From: Linanthus parryae
Taxonomy: Eukaryota > Streptophyta > Magnoliopsida > Ericales > Polemoniaceae
Assembly: GCA_023055425.1 (NCBI GenBank)
Contig: JALGPY010000003.1
Location: forward strand, 25,169,001-25,233,000
Length of the DNA: 64,000 nt
Reading direction: 5' to 3'
The position numbers and the translations under genes are program-made. Shown here one piece after another: positions 54,651-64,000 of this stretch. Under the pieces are notes generated by a model. It was given only the letters and a program-made list of their open reading frames with translations. It did no database searches and had not been told where the DNA came from. The first letter of the stretch is position 1. Each line of letters starts with the position of its first letter.

Positions 54651-57600
54651 ATGGCAAACAACTCATCGAGTTCACAACATTCCCTACGATCTGTCCTTGA
54701 GAAGGACAAGCTCTCTGGAACCAACTTTCTTGATTGGTACAGAAACTTGAGAATTGTTCTCAAGCAAGAGAAGAAGCTGTACGCAATAGAGGAGCATGTT
54801 CCGGAAGGTCCAGAGAATCAGACACCTGCTGCCTTAAAGGCGTATCAAAAGCGTGTTGATGACGCTAATGATGCGGCCTGCCTAATGCTTTGCACCATGA
54901 CCTCTGAGCTTCAGAAGCAACATGAGAACATGAATGCTGTCGATATGATCGAACATCTAAAGCAGCTCTTCCAAGAGCAGGCGAGGGTAGAGAGGTATGA
55001 GGTCTCAAAGGCACTGTTCAAATGTCATCTGGCAGAAGGGAACCCGGTGGGACCCCATGTACTCCGAATGATCGGGTACTTGGAGAATCTCGCCCGACTT
55101 GGGTTCCCGGTCGGCCAAGAGTTGGCAACTGATCTCGTGTTGCAATCGTTGCCTGAAAGTTATGGACAGTTCATTATGAACTATAACATGAACGAGATCG
55201 TTAAACCACTGCCAGATTTGCTCAACATGTTGAGGACGGCTGAACAGAGCATCAACAAGGGTAAGGGCAAGGCCATTATGATGGTGCATAAAGGAAAGGG
55301 CAAAAAGTTTGCATCTTCCTCCAAGGGCAAAGGCAAGTCAGTTGCTAAGTCCAAGGAACAAGCCCTTAAGCCTGTTGGTGGCATTGCCAAGGTCGTGACT
55401 AAGGGTGAATGTCACTACTGTAGTCAACCTGGACACTGGAGGAGGAACTGCCCAAAATATGTGGAGGACAAGAGGCTTGGAATAGTGATTCCACCACCAC
55501 CAGGTATTTTTGTTGTAGATGTCAATTTAACTGTCTCTACATCATGGGTATTAGATACTGGATGTGGATCTCATATTTGTCGAAATATGCAGGATCTAAA
55601 GGGAAGTAAAAGATTGGCTAAAAGGGAGGTAGATCTACGCGTTGGGAATGGAGCAAAGGTTGCTGCGTTGGCCATAGGCGTGTGCGAGCTATCTCTGCCT
55701 TCAGGATTAGTTTTAGAATTAAATAATTGCTATTTTGTGCCTGCTATGAGCAGAAACATTATTTCTATTTCTTGTTTGGACAAGGAAGGTTTTATTATTT
55801 CAATAAAGAACAATTGTTGTTCCTTTTATTTGAATAATATTCACTATTTTAGTGCGCAATTATTTAATGGACTATATGTCCTTGATCTAAGCAATCATGT
55901 CTACAACATTAATACCAAGCGGATTAAAATAAATGATTTAAATCCTGCTTATTTATGGCATTGTCGTTTAGGCCACATAAATGAGAAACGTGTATCTAGA
56001 CTCCATAAGGATGGATTGCTAGACTCATTTGATTTTGAATCATATGAGACATGTGAGGCTTGTTTATTGGGAAAAATGACAAAGTCCCCTTTCAATAAGA
56101 AAGGTGAGAGGACTAGTGAGCAATTGGCGCTCATACATACCGATGTGTGTGGGCCATTTGCCACGCCTGCCAGGGGTGGTTATGTCTACTTCATTACGTT
56201 TACTGATGATTACAGTAGATATGGATTTGTGTACCTTATGAGGGCAAAATCCGAATCCTTTGAAGCGTTTAAAGAATTCAAGAATGAAGTAGAGAAGCAA
56301 CTTGGCAAAAGTATCAAGGCTCTACGATCGGATCGTGGAGGAGAATACTTGAGCCAAGAGTTTGACGACCATCTTAGAGAGTGTGGGATCGTGTCCCAAC
56401 TCACTCCACCCGGAACGCCACAATGGAATGGCGTGTCCGAGAGGAGGAATCGAACCCTATTGGATATGGTTCGGTCTATGATGTGTCAAACCGATCTTCC
56501 ATTATCATTTTGGGGCTACGCTCTATTAAGTGCAGCTTTCACCATTAACCGTGTTCCATCTAAATCAGTCATGAAGACACCATATGAGATGTGGAGTGGG
56601 AGGCGTCCCACACTGTCGTTCATGAGGATTTGGGGCTGCGATGTCTATGTAAAGCGTTTACAATCAGACAAGCTAGGGCCTAAATCGGATAAGTGTAAGT
56701 TTGTGGGGTATCCTAAGGAAACTAAGGGATACTACTTCTACAATCCAGCCGAGAACAAAGTGTTTGTTGCTCGGACCGGCGTGTTTCTAGAAAGAGAGTT
56801 TGTCTCTAAAGAAGCAAGTGGGAGGAATGTAGAACTTGAAGAAGTTCAAGAACCACAAATCACTGAACCGATTATGGAACATGAACAGGAATCACAAGCA
56901 GTTGTGGAGCCACCTGTTCAGGTAACACAAGAGCTTCGTAGATCTAGTAGAGTGCGCCAGGAACCCGAGAGGTACGGACTTCTCGTAACTGATTCTGGTG
57001 ACACGATGCTCATAGATGATGAGCCTACTACCTATGAGGAGGCCATGAATGGCCCAGACTCGCAGAAGTGGCTTGAGGCCATGAGATCCGAGATGGAATC
57101 CATGTATACCAACAAAGTATGGACTTTGGTGGAACCACCTGATGGGGCGCGGCCCATAGGGTGCAAGTGGGTCTTCAAGAAGAAGATCGACATGGATGGT
57201 AATGTGATTACCTATAAGGGCCGATTGGTGGCTAAAGGATTCAGACAGATTCATGGTATTAACTATGATGAAACCTTTTCACCAGTCGCTATGACCAAAT
57301 CCATCCGAATCCTACTTGCAATTGCAGCATACTACGACTATGAGATTTGGCAGATGGATGTCAAAACAGCATTCCTTTATGGGAATCTCCTCGAGGATGT
57401 GTATATGATACAGCCGGAGGGTTTTGAGGATCCAAAGCAAGCCAACAAAGTCTGTAAGCTGCAACGATCCATTTATGGATTAAAGCAAGCTTCTAGGAGT
57501 TGGAATCGACGTTTTGATGAAGTGGTCAAAGAGTTTGGCTTCATCACAAACGAAGATGAGTCTTGTGTTTACAAAAAGGTTAGTGGGAGCTCTGTAGCTT

Positions 57601-58601
57601 TTCTGGTCTTGTATGTGGATGACATACTACTCATTGGAAACAACATTCCCATGCTGCAATCTGTGAGAGATTGGCTAGGAAAGTGTTTCTCAATGAAGGA
57701 CTTAGGGGAAGCAGCCTATATACTCGGTATAAAGATCTATAGAGATAGATCTAAGAGGTTGCTAGGCCTAAGTCAAAGTACATATATTGACAAGGTGTTG
57801 AAACGGTTCAACATGCAAGACTCCAAGAAGGGGTTCTTGCCCATGTCACATGGAATCGCTCTTTCGAAGAGTGATTGTCCTTCCAATGAGATTGAGAAGG
57901 AATACATGAGTAGGATTCCCTATGCCTCGGCCATAGGATCTATCATGTACGCCATGTTATGTACTAGACCAGATGTGTCATATGCCTTGAGTATGACAAG
58001 CAGATACCAATCCAATCCGGGTGAGAGTCACTGGATTGCTGTCAAGAACATCCTAAAGTACTTGAGAAGAACTAAGGATGCTTTCTTGATGTTTGGCGGT
58101 GAGGAAGAGCTGCGTGTAAGGGGTTACACTGATGCAAGCTTCCAAACCGATAGAGATGACTTTAGATCACAGTCGGGATATGTGTTTTGCCTGAATGGAG
58201 CATCGGTGAGCTGGAAGAGTTCCAAGCAAGAGACGGTAGCTGATTCTACAACAGAGGCTGAGTACATTGCTGCAAATGGCGCAGCAAAGGAGGCTGTTTG
58301 GATCAGAAAGTTTGTTTCTGAACTTGGTGTGGTCCCTAGCATTGCGGATCCAGTGGAGTTGTTCTGTGACAACACTGGGGCGATCGCGCAATCAAAGGAA
58401 CCAAGATCGCACCAGAAGTCCAAGCATGTGCTCAGGAACTTTCATCTGATTCGAGATATTATCGATAGAGGAGACGTTCGGATATGCAAGATTCCTACAG
58501 ATGATAATCTGTCAGACCCGCTTACGAAGCCTCTCACGCAGTGGAAGCATGAAGGGCACACTAGGAGTATGGGCATACGAGATGCGCCAGATTGGCTCTA
58601 G
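54651..58601 (+). CDS. Copia-D gag-pol polyprotein, intact frame of 1316 aa
   Basis: ATG 54651 (MANNSSSSQHSLRSVLEKDK) is the first ATG matching Copia gag starts; the frame is open upstream without one. Domains in order: gag (1-250); Lys/Gly-rich linker; zinc knuckle CHYCSQPGHWRRNC (254-267); aspartic protease WVLDTGCGSH (about 299-308, catalytic DTG); GAG-pre-integrase LWHCRLGH (about 435); integrase with HTDVCGPF (about 497), LRSDRGGEY and GVSERRNRT (the D, D, E residues); RT with QMDVKTAFLYG and active-site YVDD (about 988); RNase H with STTEAEYIAA and LFCDNTGAI, ending in LSDPLTKPL. All catalytic motifs look intact, so it may still be mobilisable in trans. Confidence 0.94.
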   Translation: MANNSSSSQHSLRSVLEKDKLSGTNFLDWYRNLRIVLKQEKKLYAIEEHVPEGPENQTPAALKAYQKRVDDANDAACLMLCTMTSELQKQHENMNAVDMIEHLKQLFQEQARVERYEVSKALFKCHLAEGNPVGPHVLRMIGYLENLARLGFPVGQELATDLVLQSLPESYGQFIMNYNMNEIVKPLPDLLNMLRTAEQSINKGKGKAIMMVHKGKGKKFASSSKGKGKSVAKSKEQALKPVGGIAKVVTKGECHYCSQPGHWRRNCPKYVEDKRLGIVIPPPPGIFVVDVNLTVSTSWVLDTGCGSHICRNMQDLKGSKRLAKREVDLRVGNGAKVAALAIGVCELSLPSGLVLELNNCYFVPAMSRNIISISCLDKEGFIISIKNNCCSFYLNNIHYFSAQLFNGLYVLDLSNHVYNINTKRIKINDLNPAYLWHCRLGHINEKRVSRLHKDGLLDSFDFESYETCEACLLGKMTKSPFNKKGERTSEQLALIHTDVCGPFATPARGGYVYFITFTDDYSRYGFVYLMRAKSESFEAFKEFKNEVEKQLGKSIKALRSDRGGEYLSQEFDDHLRECGIVSQLTPPGTPQWNGVSERRNRTLLDMVRSMMCQTDLPLSFWGYALLSAAFTINRVPSKSVMKTPYEMWSGRRPTLSFMRIWGCDVYVKRLQSDKLGPKSDKCKFVGYPKETKGYYFYNPAENKVFVARTGVFLEREFVSKEASGRNVELEEVQEPQITEPIMEHEQESQAVVEPPVQVTQELRRSSRVRQEPERYGLLVTDSGDTMLIDDEPTTYEEAMNGPDSQKWLEAMRSEMESMYTNKVWTLVEPPDGARPIGCKWVFKKKIDMDGNVITYKGRLVAKGFRQIHGINYDETFSPVAMTKSIRILLAIAAYYDYEIWQMDVKTAFLYGNLLEDVYMIQPEGFEDPKQANKVCKLQRSIYGLKQASRSWNRRFDEVVKEFGFITNEDESCVYKKVSGSSVAFLVLYVDDILLIGNNIPMLQSVRDWLGKCFSMKDLGEAAYILGIKIYRDRSKRLLGLSQSTYIDKVLKRFNMQDSKKGFLPMSHGIALSKSDCPSNEIEKEYMSRIPYASAIGSIMYAMLCTRPDVSYALSMTSRYQSNPGESHWIAVKNILKYLRRTKDAFLMFGGEEELRVRGYTDASFQTDRDDFRSQSGYVFCLNGASVSWKSSKQETVADSTTEAEYIAANGAAKEAVWIRKFVSELGVVPSIADPVELFCDNTGAIAQSKEPRSHQKSKHVLRNFHLIRDIIDRGDVRICKIPTDDNLSDPLTKPLTQWKHEGHTRSMGIRDAPDWL

Positions 58602-58604
58602 TGC

Positions 58605-58615
58605 AAGTGGGAGAC
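58605..58615 (+). promoter_or_regulatory. Copia-D polypurine tract
   Basis: AAGTGGGAGAC lies directly before the 3' LTR TGTTGG, just 3 bases after the gag-pol stop. Confidence 0.88.
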
Positions 58616-59566
58616 TGTTGGAATAGATGCCCTAGAGGCAATCTAGTTTAGTATGAATTTGTAATTGGCTAGAAAATTCATTTATTATTTATTGGATATT
58701 TAATATAATGAAGTCCTTAGATTTACAATCGTGTTGTTTATCTTAAATATCCCTAGTCAAGTATAATGATTAAATGGGACAATCATCTATAGACTAGTAT
58801 GGGGTTGGATTGATATGGAGATATCACGATCCAACACATAGGTGTGCATTACGGAATGTTGCACTGGATTGACCCATCACCGAGAAGGCTACATACACGT
58901 TATGTTAAGTCACAAGTGCTTCTCGGGTACAATGGTATTGTCATCCTTAGACTTGAAGTCACTAGATATTCTAGTTGTGGATCATTGTGATCTTGGTAGC
59001 GTTAAACGCTACACCGTAACTGGGTAGCTATAAAGGCGTGTACTGGATACAATGAGAAGCAAGCTTAGAGATCGTATTGGACGTAGAGAGGATTTGCCCC
59101 TCCCACATAACGGGAGCAAATATCCAAGGCCACTCGAAGGATAGTGCTTATAGAATGTCTGGCCAGACTCAAATAAATCAATATGGGATATTGATGTTAT
59201 TTGCACGAATAAGGCTATTCCATGGATCGAGAAACTAGGGATTGGATATACGAGTGTGAATTGTATGTCTCGTGTCCAATCCGGATATGGAGGCAAAGGG
59301 ATGAGACAATTACTTGTACAAGGTTGTCTAGATGACTATTCTATTAGTTGGCTAGAATGGATGTTTTGCTAGAAACCGCTCCATATTAGCAAAGAGTTGC
59401 TACCAACTAGATAGAACCTATGGGGTCACACGCTATATAGAGTTGTACTAGATTTGGGAATTAATTAATTGGATTAATTAATTAGAAGGATCACTTTGCA
59501 AACCCTTGCAAACTTAGTAGAGACTAATTTGCAAGGAAGGGACTAAATTGAATTCTAGTAGGACTA
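58616..59566 (+). repeat. Copia-D truncated 3' LTR
   Basis: Matches 51560-52510 and stops at GTAGGACTA. Beyond this are about 35 bases of filler and then an inverted related LTR. Confidence 0.9.
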
Positions 59567-60067
59567 CCATCACTTTGCAAACCCTTACAAATCCGCTGTA
59601 CATCACTACCATCTCTAAGCTTTCTTCCTATCACGCCCGATAACTACCTTTATAGTTACCCAGTTAAGGCGCAACGTTTGATAATATCAAACATGATGTT
59701 TCACAACTAGAGTATCTAGTGACTTCAAGTCTAACGACCACAATACTATTGTCACTACGAGAAGCGCTTGTGACTTTACATAACTTGTACGTAGCCTTCT
59801 CGTGGTGGGTCATTCCAGTATGCCATTATCCCTAATGCATACCCATGTGCTAGACTTGATATCTCCTTATCAATCTACCCACATACTAGTCTCGATGCAA
59901 TACAGTTGTCCTATTAACTGTAGTAATCGACTAGGGATATTTAAGAATATAACATTTATAGTCTAAGGACTTCATTCATGTTAACATATCTCCATATCGA
60001 TAACATAATGAATAGTAAGTCCATTTAATTTTCATGATAAATTGATTGCCTCTAGGGCACAATTCCA
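59567..60067 (-). repeat. inverted LTR part of a related Copia element
   Basis: The minus strand starts ATTGGAATTGTGCCCTAGAG at 60066 and follows the Copia-D LTR order. It matches the LTR at 63890-64000 (CCCGATAACTACCTTTAT). It is cut short where it meets Copia-D. Confidence 0.85.
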
Positions 60068-61450
60068 ATAGTCTCCCACTTGCACGAGAGTCAATCTAGT
60101 GCATCATATGCCCATTGATCTAGTGCAACCCTCACGCTTACGTTGTGCAAGGTAATAAAGACATCTGCTGGTACGTTGCATAAATTCACATCTCCCCTAT
60201 CGACAATCGAATGAGATAGAATCTTTTGACTATGTGCATTTGATGCAGCAATATACTCAGACATCTGTGTTAGAACCGGCCCCTGAATCTTGCTTGGAAC
60301 CTTTCCAGCTCACAGTCTCTTCCATTAAGGCAAAACACAAAACTTGACTATAATTCGAAATCGTCTTTATCAGGTTGGAAGTTTTCATCCCGGTAACCTC
60401 TTACAGTGAACTCTTCCTATCCTCCGTATATCAATAATTCGTCCTTAGTGCTTCTTAAGTACGTTTGGACATTCTTGATAATTATCCAGTGACCATAACC
60501 CGGATTTGACTGGTATCTTTATGTCATACTATATGACATGTTTGGCCCTATTACATAACATGGCGTATCCCGTGAATCTTATTCATATGGTCCTTCTCAA
60601 TCTAATTGGATGGAAAATTACCCTTCGAAAGACTAAGTGACATAGAATCCATATTCTTTCATGTTGAACCGTTTCAACACCTTGTCATTATATGTGCTTT
60701 GACTTAAGCCAAACAACTATCTTGATCCATCTCCATGGATCTTTATAGGTTTCCTACCTTAAGTCTTTCATTGAAAATCAATTCCCTAGACAATCTTTAC
60801 AAGATTTCAGAGTAGGGAGATCATTCCCAATGATTACTATGTCTCCACATACAAGAACAGAAATATACCTATGCTCCAACTAACCTTCTTGTAAACACAA
60901 GCTTCATCTTCATTCTTGATGTAACCAAACTCTTTGGTTGCATCAATGAATCGAAGATTCCAACTCCAAAATCTTGCTTTGATCCATAAATGGATCATTG
61001 AAACTTACAAATCTTTTGAGCACGCTCTAGATCGACAAAACCCTTTAGGTGTGTCATACACATCAAGGAGACTTCTATATTCATCTGTCAAATTGTGCAA
61101 GATATAATAGAAGCAAGATGCGGATGGATTTAAGCATCGCAACTGGATAAAAAGTCTCATCATAGTCTATACTATGAACTTGCTGAAACCTTTAGCCACC
61201 AATCGTCCCTTAAAAGTAACTCATTACCATCCATGTTGGTTTCCTCATAACCCACTTGCACCCTATGGGTCCTACCCTTTCAGGTGGTTCACCAAAGTCA
61301 ATACTTTATTGGTATACATGGATTTCATTTCGCATCTCATGGCTTCTAACCATTACTGAGAGTATGGCCCACTCGTGGCCACCTCATAGGCTGTAGGCTC
61401 ATCTCCATGAGCAATATTTCACTTTTGCTTTACGAACATTGAGATCTATT
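60068..61450 (-). pseudogene. decayed Copia pol (RT to RNase H) next to the inverted LTR
   Basis: A PPT (CAAGTGGGAGACT on the minus strand) abuts the LTR. Going right, minus-strand pieces match the Copia-D pol in order: the RNase H end (TTACCTTGCACAACG region), the motif region near 60700, SIYGSKQ (near 60975) and the RT start (about 61230). Many frameshifts are present and no long frame remains. Confidence 0.75.
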
Positions 61451-61549
61451 TTGCGAACATGATTGATAAACTCATGCCTTGCGAGTATCGCGTGCAGTTG
61501 CTATGATAAATTTATGAGCAAGCTAGTATTTCTTGGTATGATGGTGTTA

Positions 61550-61780
61550 TTAAAGAGATAGGCTTAACTTTTGCTGCTACCTAGACAGATAGGCTTAGAA
61601 TCGCATTTGTGCTGCAATCTAGACAGATAGGCTTTACATTACATTTAGCTGATATCTAGACAGATAGGCTTTTAATCGCATTTAGCTGCTATCTAAACAG
61701 CTAGGCTTACAACTCACTACTGCTATCAAAATAGATAGGCTTACGTTCACATTTTGCTGCTATCTAGACAGATAGGCTGT
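61550..61780 (-). repeat. about 37-bp tandem repeat, seven units
   Basis: GATAGGCTT-like cores at 61557, 61588, 61626, 61663, 61700, 61734 and 61771. Most are preceded by CTATCTAGACA and followed by a variable ACATT(T)...GCTG stretch. It lies 3' of the Gypsy integrase, a place where Tat-type Gypsy elements often carry tandem repeats. Confidence 0.85.
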
Positions 61781-61947
61781 GGTTTTGCAAGGTGATCGAC
61801 TATCAGTCTTCAAGCAAGGCAAATAATAAAATGAAGCCAGCAGCTGATAAAAGAGCTCTCATATGGGAGAGTCATTATCATTAATTGAATCCTCATATGG
61901 GAGGATATAAGAAAATGTACAGTGCGATTGTAAAGCAAAAGAGAAGG

Positions 61948-62928
61948 TTAGGGATAGTACTTCTTTAGCCATCGCATGTTGATCGGGGTGGGAGTAGTGG
62001 CAGTCCCATGGCAACGTAGAATATTGAAATAACCACTATCAAATACTTCTTTGACTTCAAAAGGTCCTTCCCAGTTGGCAACATACTTGGGATGAGCTGG
62101 TTTGCGCATGCAATGGTCGGAAGCTCGTAGGACCATATCTCCTACTGCGAAGTCCCGATGCTGGACGGTCATCTTATAGGCCTGCGAGATCCTCTACTTG
62201 TACTTAGTGTTTGTCCTCTTAGCTAGTTCATGCATCTCTTCGAGCAGAATGAGGTCATGGTCGCGCTCGTTTTCATACAAGGCACTGAAAGCCAGTCGCA
62301 CAGAGTTTACCTTGACCTCAGCAAGGACCACTGCTTCGGCCCCATAGCATACTAAAAACGGATAATTCCCTGTAGGAGTCCTTGGTGGTGTGCGATACGC
62401 CCAAAGCGTCATACCCAGAGAATCTGCCCAGTTTTTATGATCATCTGCGACCATCGCACTTAGGATTCTGAGCGGCGTCTTGTTTGTGGCTTCCGCTTGA
62501 CCATTTCCTTTCGGATAGTAAGGAGTCGAGCACACCCGCCTTACATTGTAATCCATTAGTTTCGAAGCCACCTGTCGATTGACAAAGGGATTTCCATTGT
62601 CAGACAGGATAGTGTTGGGAATCCCTAAGCGGTAGATAATGTTCTCATGTATGAACTTGACCACAGCTGTTGCATTTGCCGTTTTGAGCGTTACAGCCTC
62701 AACCCACTTGGTAAATTGCTTTGTTCATGTAAGGATGAATTGGTTCCCACGCAACGGGGGTCGGATTGGACCAATGAAATTCAAGAACCAAGTGTGGAAT
62801 GGCCAGGGAGTTCCTAATGCGTGCAAATCAACGGCCATTGCGTGAACCATATTACCATGGAATTGGCATTGTTGGCATCTCTTGACCTTCGCGCGACAAT
62901 CAGCTTCCATGGTTGGCCAGAAGTTGTT
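61948..62928 (-). pseudogene. Gypsy integrase remnant
   Basis: The minus strand gives the zinc-binding segment CRAKVKRCQQCQFHGN, then FLNFIGPIRPP, ILSDNGNPFVN, YYPKGNGQAEATNK, WAYRTPPRTPTG and a C-terminal FAVGDMVLR, NWEGPFEV. The order fits a Gypsy integrase of the Tat/Ogre type, although the usual first catalytic Asp reads N in FLNFIGP. Frameshifts occur near 62180 and 62700. The upstream RT part is cut off by a Copia LTR at 62929. Confidence 0.88.
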
Positions 62929-64000
62929 GGGTATTGACGTAGTAACGCAGCGGAATAACAAAAATTTAATCCTACTCAAATCCCACCAAGGATCACAGGA
63001 AAAGACATCATAACATGATAAGGGACATAGTAATTGTGTACCTTTTGGTTTGAGAGATCACACGAAGAATGATGTCCTCGTCTCTACGGTTGATCCATGT
63101 CTAGAGGTGAGATCTAGATTCTTCCTTCTCAAGTGCTAGCTTGGACCGTAGGAAGAGAGAAGAACGAATCAAGCAACAAGGGACAAAAGGAGGGGTTCGG
63201 CCCTCCTCTTTGGCGCAAACGGGAAGGGGCGGACGGCTTAGGGGCGTCGGCCTCTAAGCTTGTCTTGCTCTCTCTATTTTTCTCTCTCCCACTCTCTTGT
63301 GTTATGTCTAATAACATTTAGGTGGGAAGGAAGCTAGATTTTCCTTTATATAGTCCAACAACTCCTTGTTAACTACATAGAGGTCTTTCCTAGTTCTACA
63401 TGAACTTGGAATAGTCCCTTCCTTGCATACTAGTCCTACTAAGTTTTCAAGGTGTTGCACAATGATCCTTCTAATTAATTAATCATATTAATTAATCCCA
63501 AATGTAGTTCTACTCTATTTGACGTGTGACCCCATAGGTTTCTACTTAGTTGGTAGCAACTTATTACTAACATGGAGCGGTGTCTAGCAACACATCCATG
63601 CCACCCAACTAATTGAAATAGTCAGTGATCCCGACAAACCTCTTGTGCCCAACATCTCACATTGCACTATCCTTTGTCTCCATATCCGGATTGGACACGA
63701 GACATAAATAGTCACACTCGTATATCCAATCCATAGTTCCTCGATCCTGGGAATATGCTTATGCAAGCAGATAACATCAATATCTCGATATTGATTTATC
63801 TGAGTCTGGCCAGACATTCAATAAGCCTCATCCCTCGACTGGCCGTGTATATTTACTTCCATTATGTGGGAGGGACAAATCCTATCTTTATCACTACGAT
63901 TCTAAGCTTGCTTCCTATCATGCCCGATAACTACCTTTATGATTACCCAGTTACGGTGTAACGATTGATAACATCAAAGCACGATATTCCACAACTAGAG
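62929..64000 (-). repeat. Copia LTR (minus orientation), runs off the window
   Basis: In plus view it starts TGTTGGGTATTGACG, has the inverted TATA box near 63345 and resembles the Copia-D LTR inverted (GTCCAACAACTCCTTGTTAA, then GGTAGCAAC, then CCATATCCGGATTGGACACG). No PBS lies on its left, so it is a solo LTR or the 3' LTR of an element further right. It interrupts the Gypsy integrase. Confidence 0.85.

Larger units (their letters stand above)
51560..59566 (+). mobile_element. Copia-D: young Copia retrotransposon, 3' LTR truncated
   Basis: 5' LTR 51560-52960 (1401 bp), PBS, a 1.7-kb leader, an uninterrupted gag-pol frame, PPT, and a 3' LTR that stops after 951 bp at about 59566, where an inverted LTR of a related element begins. 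By eye I count about eight differences between the two LTRs over the shared 950 bases, so insertion was recent. The truncation removes the 3' target duplication. Confidence 0.93.

Overview
This is nuclear DNA of a flowering plant, most likely a eudicot. The evidence is intronless MBOAT wax-synthase genes of the jojoba type, plant Copia and Gypsy LTR retrotransposons primed by tRNA-iMet or a TGGCGCC-type tRNA, plant L1 LINEs with a 3' RNase H, a Helitron, Stowaway-like MITEs and a tRNA-derived SINE. I cannot name the species. There are no bacterial features.

The host content is a local cluster of wax-synthase-like (long-chain-alcohol O-fatty-acyltransferase) sequences on the + strand. WS-1 (5405-6444) is full length apart from one 1-base frameshift. 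A tandem copy of its 3' end follows (6811-7043). WS-4 (8578-9132) is a 5' half only. WS-2 (10905-11948) is the one intact gene (347 aa). WS-3 (12623 to 21982) is cut into three pieces by two LINEs. WS-5 (44817-45470) is a second 5'-half copy. Upstream blocks are shared between WS-1 and WS-4 and between WS-2 and WS-3, so the cluster grew by segmental duplication.

Region by region: 1-2.4 kb holds a Gypsy LTR with a 50-bp tandem-repeat promoter; 2.4-5 kb holds a MITE, a Lys-rich ORF and small repeats; 5-12.6 kb is the WS cluster; 12.7-22 kb holds two minus-strand L1 LINEs in WS-3; 22.3-41.1 kb is a three-level nest. In that nest Copia-C (+) is split by Copia-B (-, 22571-38126, TSD CGTCA), and Copia-B is split by a 10.3-kb non-autonomous Gypsy derivative (23622-33964, TSD CATGT). 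That derivative has three LTRs, two of them joined head to head as a roughly 2.95-kb-arm palindrome. 41.1-44.3 kb holds an LTR/PBS remnant with unidentified internal sequence; 45.9-48.7 kb is a non-autonomous Helitron carrying a SINE; 49.2-51.3 kb holds Copia debris and an array of short hairpins sharing a CTTCNGG-like core; 51.6-59.6 kb is a young Copia element (Copia-D) with an uninterrupted 1316-codon gag-pol frame but a truncated 3' LTR. That LTR is fused to an inverted LTR of a related, decayed element. 61.5-62.9 kb is a Gypsy integrase remnant, interrupted by a further Copia LTR that runs off the window.

The two items most worth pursuing are the hairpin array at 50.06-50.79 kb, whose stems differ while remaining complementary, and the fold-back Gypsy derivative. 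Its palindrome centre and outer end fall at the PBS edge and at an internal polypurine tract, suggesting a reverse-transcription accident that integrated as a unit.
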